Source of the DNA: Didymodactylos carnosus
Taxonomy: Eukaryota; Rotifera; Eurotatoria; Philodinida; Philodinidae
Length of the DNA: 24,781 nt
Direction: 5' to 3'
Assembly (NCBI GenBank): GCA_905250885.1
Contig: CAJNOQ010002352.1
Location: 1-24,781 of the forward strand
Notes under the pieces: generated by a model
What the model saw: only the letters and a program-made list of their open reading frames with translations
What the model was told of the DNA's origin: nothing
Databases searched by the model: none
Shown: positions 9,393-19,311 of the stretch, in pieces
How the letters are laid out: every line of letters starts with the position of its first letter
How positions within the stretch are numbered: position 1 is the first letter of the stretch
Translations under genes and position numbers: made by a program

Positions 9393-9900
9393 ATGATATT
9401 CACGTAATAAAAAAATCTATTTTTCAATACTTTTCTAACAACCGCATTTTACAGTTGAATAGTCGACTTGACCAACTGACTCTGCTAGTGGAGTGAAAAT
9501 TTTGTCGCGGATTTTTGACATTTTGATTCTCTTACAATTTTTGAATAGCGAAAGAGAATCAAAATGTCAAAAATCCGCGACGAAATCTCACTCCACTGGT
9601 AGAGTTAGCTGGCCAAGCGGTAGGTGAGATGATCGTGCATCTGCACATGTCATTGGTCTACTGTGTAATTCTAAGAAAACCGTGAACCGTTGCTAATGGA
9701 AACATAGCGTTTTTACTGATCACAATCTTTTAAAAAAATCAAATTATTGTTTATTTTTTCGAACGGTTCTCGTTAGAATTACACAATAGACCAATGACAC
9801 GCCCAAATGTACGATCATCTCGCATATTCAACGGTAAAATGCGTTTGTCAAAAACGTAGAAGGGCATTGAAAAAAATATCTTTTATTACGTGGATATCAT
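9393..9900. repeat. 508-bp compound inverted repeat forming a three-way junction
   Basis: Outer arms (9393-9464 and 9823-9900) pair with each other; both contain CACGTAATAAAA-type ends and a CGCATTTTAC block followed by GTTGAATA. Between them lie two complete hairpins end to end. Hairpin A spans 9468-9616, with arms sharing ATTTTGATTCTCTT and CGCGGATTTTTGACATTT. Hairpin B spans 9624-9822, with arms sharing CATTGGTCTA and GTGTAATTCTAA. Only a few bases are left unpaired between the three stems. No coding sequence and no clear target duplication. It may be one element, or two foldbacks inserted into the loop of a third. Confidence 0.85.
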
Positions 9901-10362
9901 AGACACCAGTGAACAAACCTTCCGGTTTTCACAAGAACTATACAGCACCAAGTCCTAAGAAGCATGTAATCAGTTGTGCCTTACAAATCTCTTCTTACTC
10001 TATAACAGAGAGGTTATCACAGTAAATTTTAAAAACTGACGGTATTCTTTACAACCTTTAATATCAGTTTATTGATATGCAAAATTTTAATATTGTTAGT
10101 TTTTGAGCTATGTGAAACGCATCTATGTTCTGAATTTAGAATAGTTACGTGTTTTGAGAAACGAAAAATTCTGAAATGTTTCTTAAAGTATGTCTAAACA
10201 TGTTCTAATAAAAAAACAGTTTTTTTATCAAAAATAAAAGTCGGATTAAGCAGCATGATATGTTTGAAAAAATTCAACCTTTCTCAGGTATTTCACGGAT
10301 TTTCGTTATCTTTTTTTTCGATTTTTCATAAATGAACATATGTTCTGATTCGTAACTTCTTT
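9901..10362. other. Intergenic, no gene seen
   Basis: AT-rich sequence without recognisable coding, RNA or repeat structure. Confidence 0.5.
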
Positions 10363-10410
10363 TTAACCCATTAAGTACCATGATTTCCATTTGGGGATAT
10401 TAAATAAATG
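10363..10410 (+). mobile_element. Possible solitary piggyBac-like terminus
   Basis: TTAA at 10363-10366 is followed by CCCATTAAGTACCATG. A TTAA target followed by CCC and a purine-rich inner terminus is typical of piggyBac-superfamily ends. No matching inverted terminus ending GGGTTAA was found downstream, so this is at best a truncated end or a chance match. Confidence 0.3.
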
Positions 10411-10978
10411 ATTCTATCATTTTTAGATGCATAAATATTTTTATTATGCAGCATATTGTTGAAGAAAGCATAAAATTTGCTTAGAAAAATAATTGGCACA
10501 ACTTTGAAATCAGCTGCTGCAAAAAATGTATTATTTTTGTTCTTTACGTGTGATATATAATATATAATCTCCCTTAACAAATTTTTTTTATTTTTATTTT
10601 TGAAAAACATTGTCTTCAATAAACGAAATCTCTAGTACATGTGTGTTCGCATCATTTTTAAAATATACCAGTTTGTCACCACGAATAAAGATAAGTATTT
10701 ATAGCCCATAAATAACAAAGATTCTGACATAATTCTAGAATATCATAAAATCACACAAAACCTTTCAACAAAAACGACAGTAGACACTTTTCTTTGATTC
10801 AGTAGAAAATAGAAAGCACTACGTTTTTTATTTCTTGCGAGAGAACATAAGGGGGACAATTAGTAGAACGCCAGAGATAAGAAAGAAATGGAAAACGTCT
10901 GTCGCACATCAAAGAAAAATCTCCGAGCATGGGTAAAAAAATCTTAGACATGAAGGTCTCTAGTTCAATGTTCGATTT
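10411..10978. other. Intergenic, no confident gene
   Basis: AT-rich. An 82-codon minus frame near the possible piggyBac end is lysine/asparagine/isoleucine-rich and has no family signal. No RNA gene was seen. Confidence 0.45.
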
Positions 10979-11290
10979 GGTGCCGGTCGTGAAATTGCAT
11001 ACAATAACAGAACCAGGTTAAACGGCATTCGTTTGTTTAACGTCCGACTATGAAATTCATCGTTGGAAAAAGTTAATTTAAACAATGTTAGTTTTGAAAC
11101 GAGTAATTTGAGTGGAACAAATTTTTTAAATACATCGATGTACCATGTTAGCTTTGAGAATGCTCTTCTCGGACATGCACAGTTTATGTGTTCTTAGATC
11201 TTTCAACGGTGGAAGGAGCTAAACTAAAATATTCGTCATGGTGGTGTTTGTCAAAGGACAGTCCCAATGTCTTGCAAACGACGACTTCAT
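10979..11290 (+). pseudogene. Pentapeptide-repeat protein fragment
   Basis: The frame ending at 11197 reads as tandem pentapeptides with the A/S-N-L-x-x or x-x-F pattern: LEKVNLNNVSF, ETSNLSGTNF, LNTSMYHVSF and ENALLGHAQF. Pentapeptide repeats fold as a right-handed square beta-helix. Upstream in the same frame, NNRTRLNGIRLFNVRL also fits the periodicity but is cut off by a TGA at 11051-11053. Another stop follows at 11195, and a neighbouring frame continues with DLSTVEGAKLKYSSW, suggesting a shift. No start codon, signal peptide or partner domain was seen. Pentapeptide-repeat proteins are abundant in bdelloids, where they often follow an N-terminal coiled-coil that is missing here. The function of the intact relatives is unknown. 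Confidence 0.55.
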
Positions 11291-11299
11291 ATGATGTCA

Positions 11300-11851
11300 A
11301 TGATTCAACATTTTATTATCTACATATCTTTTCTCGAGAAAAGAGTAATCCTGTCAGTAATATTGCCTTCATTCTATTTCCATTTTATTATGTTATCAGA
11401 AGAAAAACTCTAGTTCGTTGTCGTTTTTATTTGTTTAGTCAAGAAAAAATAACGTATTAATAAATAACATACTGAAAATGACAGTAGCATAGACATAAAT
11501 GAATGTTATTAAAACTACTGACTCTTGAAGAACAGTGTCGGAAATGTCGATAAATAAACACAACATTAAGGTTACTCCGCCCCTCCTTTTTTCAAAAAAA
11601 ATTACAGATTTTGAACTGAGCATAGTCTATTGTAGAGGAAAGTATGGTCACATAGTCTGATAGAAGAAAGTGTTTTCTGCATAGTGAGACATTTTCCACA
11701 ATTTTCCGATCAGTTTTCAGAGTGAAATAAATATCGTGGCAAATGCCCTGAAAGAAGTGACTTGTACACAAAATGCGTTTTTCTCGAAACGCAGGTTTTT
11801 GCTACCGGGCTTCATTGTATCATATTACGACCCCTCCCCCCTCCCTTAGAG
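11300..11851. other. Intergenic, no gene seen
   Basis: Open frames here lack family motifs. There is a C-rich patch at about 11830-11845 and otherwise AT-rich sequence. No RNA genes or clear repeat ends. Confidence 0.45.
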
Positions 11852-12684
11852 TACGGGAAATGGTTTCTGCTAGAAAATGGCCCAATATGATTTTGAGTGA
11901 AAATGACGAGAAATGCTTCCCTTTCCACTTTCCAACACTTCTGACCCTCAAAAATTGCTTCTGATCTTCTTGAAAAAAATATTTCTTACCAGTTCAATGA
12001 AGGTCATTCACTTTGTTTCTCACGTTTTTCGTACGATTTCAAAGACTTTGACCAAAGCTCATACATAGAAAGATAGAGAGTTTTGTGTGCTCCAAAACGA
12101 GCTATTGACAAGCTTCTCAAACATATGCCCACATAGAACAATTGTCGAAATACCAGACAGATGTCATGATTTTCACCCATCCTAACAATTAAAGGAATAC
12201 TTCGTTAATGGTTCTATTCAGACCCGGTATGTTTTGTATATAGAAAGGTAGAGAATTTTCTGCACTCCACAATGAGCTATACATAATCTTTTCAAAAATA
12301 CTCCCATATAGGACAATTGTCGAAATACTCGACAGATATCATGATTTTCAACTATCTTACGTGTTTAAAAGAATATTTCTTTCATACATCTGCTCAGACT
12401 CAGAATATTTTATATGTCGCAGATAGAGAACTTCCTGGGCTTCAAAACAAACTACAATATTTTGTTTTAAAAGTTTGCTCTCATAGATTTATTAGCTAAA
12501 TCTTGGACAGATATCTCAATTTTTACTCATAGTGATATGGTGAGGAAAACTGGTAAGAAATATTTTTTCAAGAGGATCAGAAGCAATTTTTGAAAGAAGT
12601 GTTGAAAAGTGAAAAGGAAAGCATTTCTGGTCATTTTCGCTCAAAATCATATTGGACCATTTTCCAGCAGAAACCGTTTCCCGT
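11852..12684. repeat. Foldback with ~140-bp arms and a tandem-repeat loop
   Basis: The arms 11852-11992 and 12551-12684 are inverted copies at high identity. They share ATATGATTTTGAG, GAAATGCTT and AAATATTTCTTACCAG. The 558-bp loop is largely filled by a degenerate 175-bp tandem repeat. No coding content and no outer target duplication seen. Confidence 0.8.
12061..12550. repeat. Degenerate 175-bp tandem repeat, about 2.8 units
   Basis: Units start at 12061, 12236 and 12411. The landmark AGATAGAGAG/AGGTAGAGAA/AGATAGAGAA recurs at 12071, 12246 and 12421, exactly 175 bases apart each time. Further aligned landmarks are GACAATTGTCGAAATAC in units 1 and 2 and GACAGAT followed by TC-rich text in all three. 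The third unit is cut short at the right foldback arm. Units 1 and 2 resemble each other more than unit 3. Confidence 0.8.
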
Positions 12685-13724
12685 CCTTTCATCCGATCGA
12701 GTCAAAAATTTTACCAAAGGTACTCAAGGTAATATCGCAGAAGTAGTTGTTTTAGAATTTTATTCTAGACCTTTCTTTACCGAGTTATAGCGTTTCTAAA
12801 ACTTCGAAGTTTTTCGAATTTGAGCGATTTTCGAGTTTTTGCGCGGCTATCTAAAAAGCGTGTCTAAAAGAAAGAAGACGAGCCGGCAAGAATTGAACAA
12901 GTATACCAGTTTGTAGAAAATTGTTTGCTCTACAAGATGTGATAGCTTGTCAAGTTCGAACCTATTCTAGTTAATCTGTATTGATCAAAGAAAACCAGAA
13001 AAAACGTGACGCCGTGACACTTTTGACCGTTTTTTAGGCAACGAACGATATATAATAAAGTGAAAAAAAACTTTTTGCTCAAGTTGCATTACGCGCACCT
13101 TATAATATTTCTTCCAGAAAACCAAAAGTGCTGTGCATGCAAGAGACACTTAATTCTGTTTTAATTAGTAATTAATAAGGACGTCGAAAATCTCAAACAA
13201 TTGATGGATTTTGCCAATTTGCGTCCGTGCAAAAGACATTTCATGATGACGCCGTTACATGAGTTATGTTTCACATTTTCAGAAGAAACGCACAGCTCTC
13301 TAATAACAAGTTTTAAAATGCGACATTCATTAAATTATATTTGTTGGTAGTTGCACCCAGATATTTGCTTGCGGAAAGAGTATAAGCTTTAAAGGAAGGA
13401 AAAAAGTACAAAACATAGAAAAAATGTACTCGATTTTCAATCTATGGTCGACTTGATATAGATGATGATCGATTTATGTATGAAAAGAAATTGTGTTTCA
13501 TAATGGTATATTTTGTCATCATCATTTCGATATACGCTGGTTATAGACAGTAAAATCAAATGCAGATCAGTTTACTCAGCTTAAAATAAATATGAAAATA
13601 CAGACAATTGGTTCTATTTGTCAAACAATCATTTCGAAATAAATTCGAAGGAATATAATATAATGCAGAAAAAGTAAAAATATATTTGGATAATACGATA
13701 AAGAAACCAAACATCTCACTAATT
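12685..13724. other. Intergenic, no confident gene
   Basis: Contains repeat-like text around 12765-12860 (CCTTTCTTTACCGAGTTATAG resembles a phrase in the 6310-7536 foldback arms) and AT-rich sequence elsewhere. No convincing exon was recognised. 13556-13747 is open on the minus strand but has no motif. Confidence 0.45.
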
Positions 13725-14189
13725 TCACTTAGTAGTACGAGGAACATTATTTCCCATTAATTTTCCTTTTTGAAACCGTGTATTTGGACAGATTTTATTA
13801 TAAATTTTGATTGCTCTCTCATAATATTCGAATGAACGGTTATAATCGGTTAAACTATCGTAAATACCTCCAATTTCATTCAAACATAAAGCAATTTGTG
13901 GATGATTTTCAGGTAGACATTTTTCATAACAATCCAATGCTTTTAATGTATATTCCAGAGCATGATTATAATCGTGTCTGTCACGATAAATATTACCAAC
14001 TTTGAGCATACATGTCGCCAGTTTTGGATGGGCTTCAGTAGATAAGCTTTTTAGTGTATTCAGACAAGTTTCTAATGTACGATCAGTAGAAGATTGTGAT
14101 GTTGCTTCAATAGTTGTTGCTCGTGGTTGTGCCATACGTGCCGTTGACGATGATGCAGTTTTGCCGAGCCTTTCCTTTTTGTTGTCCAT
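13725..14189 (-). CDS. Short TPR protein, kinesin-light-chain/NPHP3-like repeats, 154 aa
   Basis: TPR repeats are protein-binding helical hairpins. Residues 1-40 are a Ser/Thr-rich, basic, probably disordered head. Residues about 54-92 (HPKLATCMLKVGNIYRD, then YNHALEYTLKALDCYEK) and 96-134 (HPQIALCLNEIGGIYDS, then YNRSFEYYERAIKIYNK) are two successive repeats. Their 42-residue spacing and HP-x-[IL]-A-x-x-L-x-x-[IV]-G-x-[IV]-Y pattern are typical of kinesin-light-chain-type TPRs. The frame ends 20 residues later in a basic tail. Bdelloid relatives usually carry many more repeats, so this may be a truncated copy or a short family member. The ATG is favoured because a splice-acceptor-like ACAG lies 2 bases upstream. 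The family is clear; partner and role are unknown. Confidence 0.7.
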   Translation of the reverse strand: MDNKKERLGKTASSSTARMAQPRATTIEATSQSSTDRTLETCLNTLKSLSTEAHPKLATCMLKVGNIYRDRHDYNHALEYTLKALDCYEKCLPENHPQIALCLNEIGGIYDSLTDYNRSFEYYERAIKIYNKICPNTRFQKGKLMGNNVPRTTK

Positions 14190-14210
14190 TGCTGTAAAAT
14201 ATTGGACGAT
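14190..14210 (-). promoter_or_regulatory. Splice-acceptor-like site 2 bases before the TPR ATG
   Basis: The coding strand reads ATATTTTACAG, then CA, then ATG. A T-rich tract ending in AG so close to the start fits trans-splicing of a spliced leader or a 5'UTR intron, the same arrangement as in the acyltransferase gene. Confidence 0.4.
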
Positions 14211-14330
14211 TTTCTGCCAAAATAAGACAACTCATTTAGAACTAAAACTTCGATATTATTACACAGTTGTAAAGATTTCCTTATTATATATTCAATAGAG
14301 CTCTAAGACCATTTTAATCTTGATCCGGAT

Positions 14331-15296
14331 CAAAAACCATCCCAGGGCAAATTTTAACGTCCTGCCCTGTCCTGTCAGAAAATTACTAATAAAACATTTC
14401 TGGCCCTGCCCTGCCATGTAAAAGAAAGTTTTTCTCCTTAACCTAGAAGACTTTATCTTCTAGAAACTCAGCACAAATACTGGATGTATTTCACATGCAT
14501 AACAGAATCTTTTATTTTTATTAATTATCAATTTTAGAAAAGTTGGCTGTCATTTTTATTTTCACATATACAAGAGATAAATAGGGATGCAACGGTAACC
14601 GGTTAACTGTAACCGATTTAACAGTTACCGGTCCAACCGGTTCTGCAAGTGATCTGAGTTCTTAGGGTAGTTTGAGTCACACTGATTGTTTCATGTCGAA
14701 AAGTGTTTTTCTTTAACGTTATATTGATTAACAGAGAACTGTGATTAAAGAAACATTTATTTTGTGTTTTGATTGTGTAGCAAATACTTCTTTTGTTTTT
14801 CAAGTTGATTGTTTTACATGCTGATTATTTTATGAAGCAAATTCTTGGTATACAAGCAATAATTTCCTCTTTAAGAAGAAGTGATTAGGAAAAACATCTA
14901 ATAAAAAATTTCGTATCAAAGCAGAAGGGGCAAAAATAATATGCACATATACAACTCTGACCGTAGCTCTTGCAATCGTCGCGGGTTGCAACTAGTAACG
15001 GTAACCGGTAAAGTGCGGTTACCGTTACCATTGCATCCCTAGAGACAAAGAGCGCACACGTGTATCAACAAACACATAACAGAAAGAAAGAAATATGAAC
15101 GCTGTTATCTTCGTCGTTCGATCTCAAAATTTTAATTAAAAAGAAGCTTGAAAATCTCAAAAATCAGTCTCTCGCAGGGCAAATCAAGGAACTTTCTACT
15201 GTCCTGCCCTGCAACAGGACAGGGAAAAAAATGTATCGCCCTGCCCGGCAGAATAGGGCAGGACAACAGAGCAGCCTGGTCCTGCAATGGTCTCTG
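14331..15296. mobile_element. Outer hAT-type MITE, 966 bp including a nested MITE
   Basis: The ends read CAAAAACCATCCCAGG and, reversed, CAGAGACCATTGCAGG. They are flanked by ATCCGGAT at 14323-14330 and 15297-15304, an 8-bp duplication. This 8-mer is itself palindromic, so it could instead be read as an extension of the terminal repeats. Both ends carry clusters of CCTGCCCTG and TCCTGTCC-type motifs (about 14351-14415 and 15175-15290), again a subterminal array. No transposase. With the inner element and one of its duplications removed, the original length was about 500 bp. Confidence 0.75.
14582..15041. mobile_element. Inner hAT-type MITE, 460 bp, TSD GAGAYAAA
   Basis: The left end is TAGGGATGCAACGGTAAC and the right end, reversed, is TAGGGATGCAATGGTAAC. 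They are flanked by GAGATAAA (14574-14581) and GAGACAAA (15042-15049), an 8-bp duplication with one change. Subterminal GGTAACCGGT-type motifs are repeated near both ends (14592-14642 and 14995-15030). The terminal sequence and duplication length are typical of hAT. It sits at the middle of the outer element, with 251 bases to its left and 247 to its right. Confidence 0.85.
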
Positions 15297-15408
15297 ATCC
15301 GGATCTCATGAAAAAAGAGTGGTGTCATACTACGATTCCAATTTGTATCGTCTTTTTTGCGGCGTTTTCGAACTTGGAAGAATTTTGAGAAATTTTCGGA
15401 TGGAATAA

Positions 15409-15766
15409 ACGGGACGAAATACTATCCTAATACATATTACATAACACTTGCAAGCATAATACGCAGGCTGAAGTTATAATTTCTAGGAATTATGAAAATT
15501 TTGAGAAAAGCTCAGAAGTACAGGATACCCGTACGTGATTCACTTATGATACGGACACTCACAGCCAGCCCCTTACCGCCTTCCCCCGCTGTTGTCTCAC
15601 CTTAGTGAGGTTGAGAAAGATATTGGTAACACTACGAGGTTGGAACTAGGCCGTGGTTGAGACAGTGCTCAGGTTGTCATAATTCCGAGAAACTAGGATA
15701 ACTTTACGCTGTGTATTATGTATGCAACTGTCATACAATATGTATTAGGATAGTCTTTCGACCCGT
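15409..15766. repeat. 358-bp terminal-inverted-repeat element (MITE-like)
   Basis: The arms 15409-15490 and about 15686-15766 are inverted copies. The ends read ACGGGACGAAATACTATCC and, reversed, ACGGGTCGAAAGACTATCC, followed by TAATACATATT. The centre (about 15550-15670) is GC-richer and unpaired. No clear target duplication, so the superfamily is undetermined. Confidence 0.75.
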
Positions 15767-16598
15767 AGGGCGCAATACGCGTTGTAATTGCTTTCTGATA
15801 TCTCTGTGAAAAAAAAATATCTTACCAGAGAAAAGCAAAGAAAATTCTTATTTTAAAATATTCGAGAACCGATAATAGTCTCAGTATCAAAAATTGAGTC
15901 TTATTTACAGAGTGGTTTCTTTATTGAAAGACGGTCAATTGTACGACATTACCCCACGACAAAGGCCTTATTAGGCTATCTACTATATAGATATCTTATT
16001 ATCTTGAAAGATGAATGTTAGAACACATACCTCACGTGTTGGTGATGTAAGAAAGCTGTTACTGCGTGTTGATTTTGTTATGAAAAAAGTTTCATGTTCA
16101 TGTACAACAATATATGAATATAAGCGACACGCAGAAAAAAGAACTTCTCATTGAATTAAATTTCTTTCTCTTTTCACTTTTTTTCCTTTTACGAGTAAAT
16201 GTATTCACATTTTTTTCTATGCATCAAACATTTAACAAAGTTCAAGAACTGAAAAAACTCATCTGACGTTTTATTTGAGATTTTATCAGAATAAGAGTGT
16301 TTTATGCCGAGAATTTTTCTTTCTCATTCTTGCATCGGTTGAGTAAGAGATGAAAAGAAAAAGCAAGATATCGCTCGTAGTTGATTTCCTTTTCTAGCGA
16401 GAAATGGAGGATTAGAAATTAAAGGGCTCTGACTCTCCGAAAGATCACATTAAAAATTTGAAAAATTTCTAGGATGTTTCTAGAAGCGATGTTTCTGTAT
16501 ACACAAGTCCTAACCAAGTTTTCACAGAATATTAGTTTTATCTAGATTCCGTTAGGGTAAACATTTAGCCTTGAAAACTTAAGTTTTCTCACAGTTGT
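15767..16598. other. Intergenic, no gene seen
   Basis: AT-rich sequence without recognisable exons, RNA genes or strong repeats. Confidence 0.5.
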
Positions 16599-17036
16599 CT
16601 GGAAACCAGTGGCTAAAAAGTTGATGCTGCCATTTCTTAGGGTTTCTTATTATTATTTTGTGCTAAATTATAGAGTTGATTTGTTTTTTGATTTTTCTGT
16701 TCAACCGTACTAGAGAAAACAAATCTGAAAAGTGATTTAGATAGCTGAAAGAGTTTCGAATCAAATGAACTTTATATGAAGATTCCATTAGAATACCTGC
16801 AAACCACGTCTCTAGAAAATTAAGATTTTAGAAAATCCCAAAAAATCAACTTTCGGGATTTCAACTAAAACCTTTTTGTAAACAGTTCGTTCGTGTACAG
16901 CAAACATTTCTAAACAAACTAGACGTCGCTGAACTCTCCACAACGTTTTTTCATCGAACTGTATTCAGTTTACGAAAGGCCCCTCGGTCGTTTTCACTGT
17001 CAGTTTTGGTCTTTTTCTAGCGATTTTGACGAGGAG

Positions 17037-17538
17037 CAGGGGTGTAACCGGTATCAAAAATGCGATACTGGTGCCGGTCAAAGGTATACAAACTTCGTAC
17101 CGGTGTTCGGTTTACCGGCCGGTTCCGGCTTGTCTTGATCATATTTTGCCTAAATAAAAATATTTTTTCCTTGTTTTTCTTTACTGTGAACTTTATTTTA
17201 TGTTATCAAAGGGATAGATTAATCTTTTCACTTTGATTATGTATGTATAGCTGATTTTTCACGCGCTTTTCTTTCACAAAAACCGCAATCCAGTTCAATC
17301 TTTTAAATTAAGAAGTTTATATAAGCCGAGAAAGCTTTAGTAATTGGAATGAAATTTTAGTGGACGAAATATGTCACAGATGGACTGAATTTATACGATG
17401 TTTTTTGAAAAAAATCGTATCATACCACAAAATACCAGCAATATCGGCTAACCGATTATACTTCATACTAATGCTGGTATACCGGTCTGCGTTATAATTC
17501 GTACCGGTACCGATATATCGATACCGGTTGTACCTCTG
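17037..17538. mobile_element. hAT-type MITE, 502 bp, TSD ACGAGGAG
   Basis: The ends are CAGGGGTGTAACCGGTATC and, reversed, CAGAGGTACAACCGGTATC, flanked by perfect 8-bp repeats ACGAGGAG (17029-17036 and 17539-17546). Subterminal ACCGGTA/CCGGT motifs are abundant on both sides (17045-17130 and 17470-17530), including a GGCCGG patch. The middle is AT-rich and non-coding. The perfect duplication suggests a fairly recent arrival. The terminal CAGGGGTG is a standard hAT start. Confidence 0.88.
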
Positions 17539-17933
17539 ACGAGGAGGGGTAAGTCGACTGAGTGAAAGGGTAAACAGACGAAATTAGAACATCTACAAAC
17601 TCATAACGGTTTGACTAGGATGCAGTTCAATGAAAAAACGTTGTGGAGAGTTCAGCGACGTCTAGTTTGTTTAGAAATGTTTGCTGTACACGAACGAACT
17701 GTTTACAAAAAGGTTTTAGTTGAAATCCCGAAAGTTGATTTTTTGGGATTTTCTAAAATCTTAATTTTCTAGAGACGTGGTTTGCAGGTATTCTAATGGA
17801 ATCTTCATATAAAGTTCATTTGATTCGAAACTCTTTCAGCTATGTAAATCACTTTTCAGATTTGTTCTCTCTACTGCGGTCGAGTAGAAAAATCAAAAAA
17901 CAAATCGTTTCTATAATTTTGCACAGGATTGTA

Positions 17934-18044
17934 TTTTAACTGTTAAAAAACACGAGTTGGCCTTAAAATGACAAGCATGTTTGTGACTGTGATTTAATAG
18001 AGCCGGGTTTTCGAAGATCAACTCGTGCTTTTTAACAGTTAAAA
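17934..18044. mobile_element. 111-bp TA-flanked MITE
   Basis: The ends TTTTAACTGTTAAAAA and CACGAGTTG are exactly mirrored on the other side. The element is flanked by TA on both sides (17932-17933 and 18045-18046), as for Tc1/mariner-type insertions. The opposite arm of the surrounding foldback lacks it and aligns across the insertion point, giving an internal empty site. Confidence 0.7.
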
Positions 18045-18098
18045 TAGAGGAGAAATCCAAGAAAGGGCAACATCAACTTTTTGACCACTATTTCCGGG

Positions 18099-19311
18099 AT
18101 CAGCAAACACAAATTCATTCTCGCAATTCTCAATAAGTCAAGCGAGTTTACTGCGATTAAAGACGACGATTGGTGAGAGATGGGTGACTTCTTCTGAAGA
18201 TCGAATCATTGAATTATTTTCTTGACATCCGATATACATAGTCTCAACTGTGTTGAAAAACAAGTTAGAGAAACGTTGTCTAGAGAACTAAAATATAAAT
18301 AATTTATAAAAAAGCACCATCATTTCTTTGTAAGTATATAGAACCTGCATGCAATTCATTTCACCATACAAGATCAAATGATCATAGTAGAGATAAAAAT
18401 TCGACTTCTTTTTTTCCTCATTCAACATTCGTTCACCTATAGAATTAAATAGTCAAATAAATAAATTAATAATACTCAATAAAGACTCATTAAAACTATC
18501 TGGAACAACAACGAAAACTTTGAGCGTTGCCTAGCAATATTCTTCTTTCTTTCTTTTCACACTGTATTTTCGTGCTCGAGTAAGACACTCGTTCTCGGTT
18601 ACCTCTGCACAGCGGGCAATCACGTCGACATTAGGTGGAAAAATGAAAGCACAACTTTTCGAGATTCAAATAGTGGCAAATATACTTTGAATAACGGGCT
18701 ATTTAATGGTAAACAGTTTTTTATTGTATGTGTCGTAGTTAGTGAGAAAACAGTTAATTGAAATTTGGTGTTGAAACTCAGCTCCTTAGAAAAGCGGTTC
18801 GGTGGGATCTACAGGAACAAATATTATGTTAAAAATCGTCCATAATCTCCTACTAAACCTGTCACTGTATGGATTTATAAAAAGAATTTTTTTTAATCAT
18901 TTCTGTTAGGAGAAAAATATTTTTTTTCTGCGCTTAGGTCTTTCCCAAACGGATAGTTTCAGTAGAATGCGCCTCCCCCTCCACATCCTTCCTCGAAACT
19001 CGTTAAGATTTTCACAGGATGTTCTTCTACATGTCCTTCATATATAATGAATGCATAAACCTGTGTAAATGTACCTGGACCGTACAGCAGGTTTTCAAAA
19101 TGCCCATGATTTTCTAGGTATTTTCTATTTTTCTCGGCTCAGGAATGTTATTATTCAATAAAAATGACCTATTTAGAATCAGCGCATCGAATGATATGTT
19201 ATTTGTATGTTTTTATGAGCAAGAAATAATTTAATTTGATGAAATGACAGGTTTGCGACATTCCCATAGCAATTTTGGCCAGGCACTAGGATTTTTGCCT
19301 TAGAAGCAGCT
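18099..19311. other. Intergenic, no gene seen
   Basis: AT-rich DNA. No exon with a recognisable family, no tRNA and no strong inverted or tandem repeats found. Confidence 0.45.

Larger units (their letters stand above)
16599..18098. repeat. Foldback element carrying two later insertions
   Basis: The left arm (16599-16962) is mirrored by 17623-17925 plus 18047-18098. Shared blocks include GACGTCGCTGAACTCTCC, CAAACCACGTCTCTAGAAAA, CTTTCGGGATTTCA and, in the outer part, CAACTTTTT. The right arm is interrupted by a small TA-flanked MITE, and the central loop by a hAT MITE. Without both insertions the element is roughly 880 bp with a loop of about 150 bp. No coding sequence. The insertion order is clear: foldback first, then the two MITEs. 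Confidence 0.85.

Noticed and set aside
10371-10619. 82-codon minus-strand frame beside the TTAACCC site
   Set aside because: Dominated by Lys, Asn, Ile and Phe as expected from random AT-rich DNA; no family pattern.
13556-13747. 63-codon minus-strand frame just after the TPR gene as a further exon
   Set aside because: It has no TPR residues and no clear splice junctions linking it to the upstream frame.
14323-15304. ATCCGGAT as proof of target duplication for the outer MITE
   Set aside because: Not rejected as a duplication, but not taken as decisive: the 8-mer is its own reverse complement, so it could equally belong to the terminal inverted repeats.
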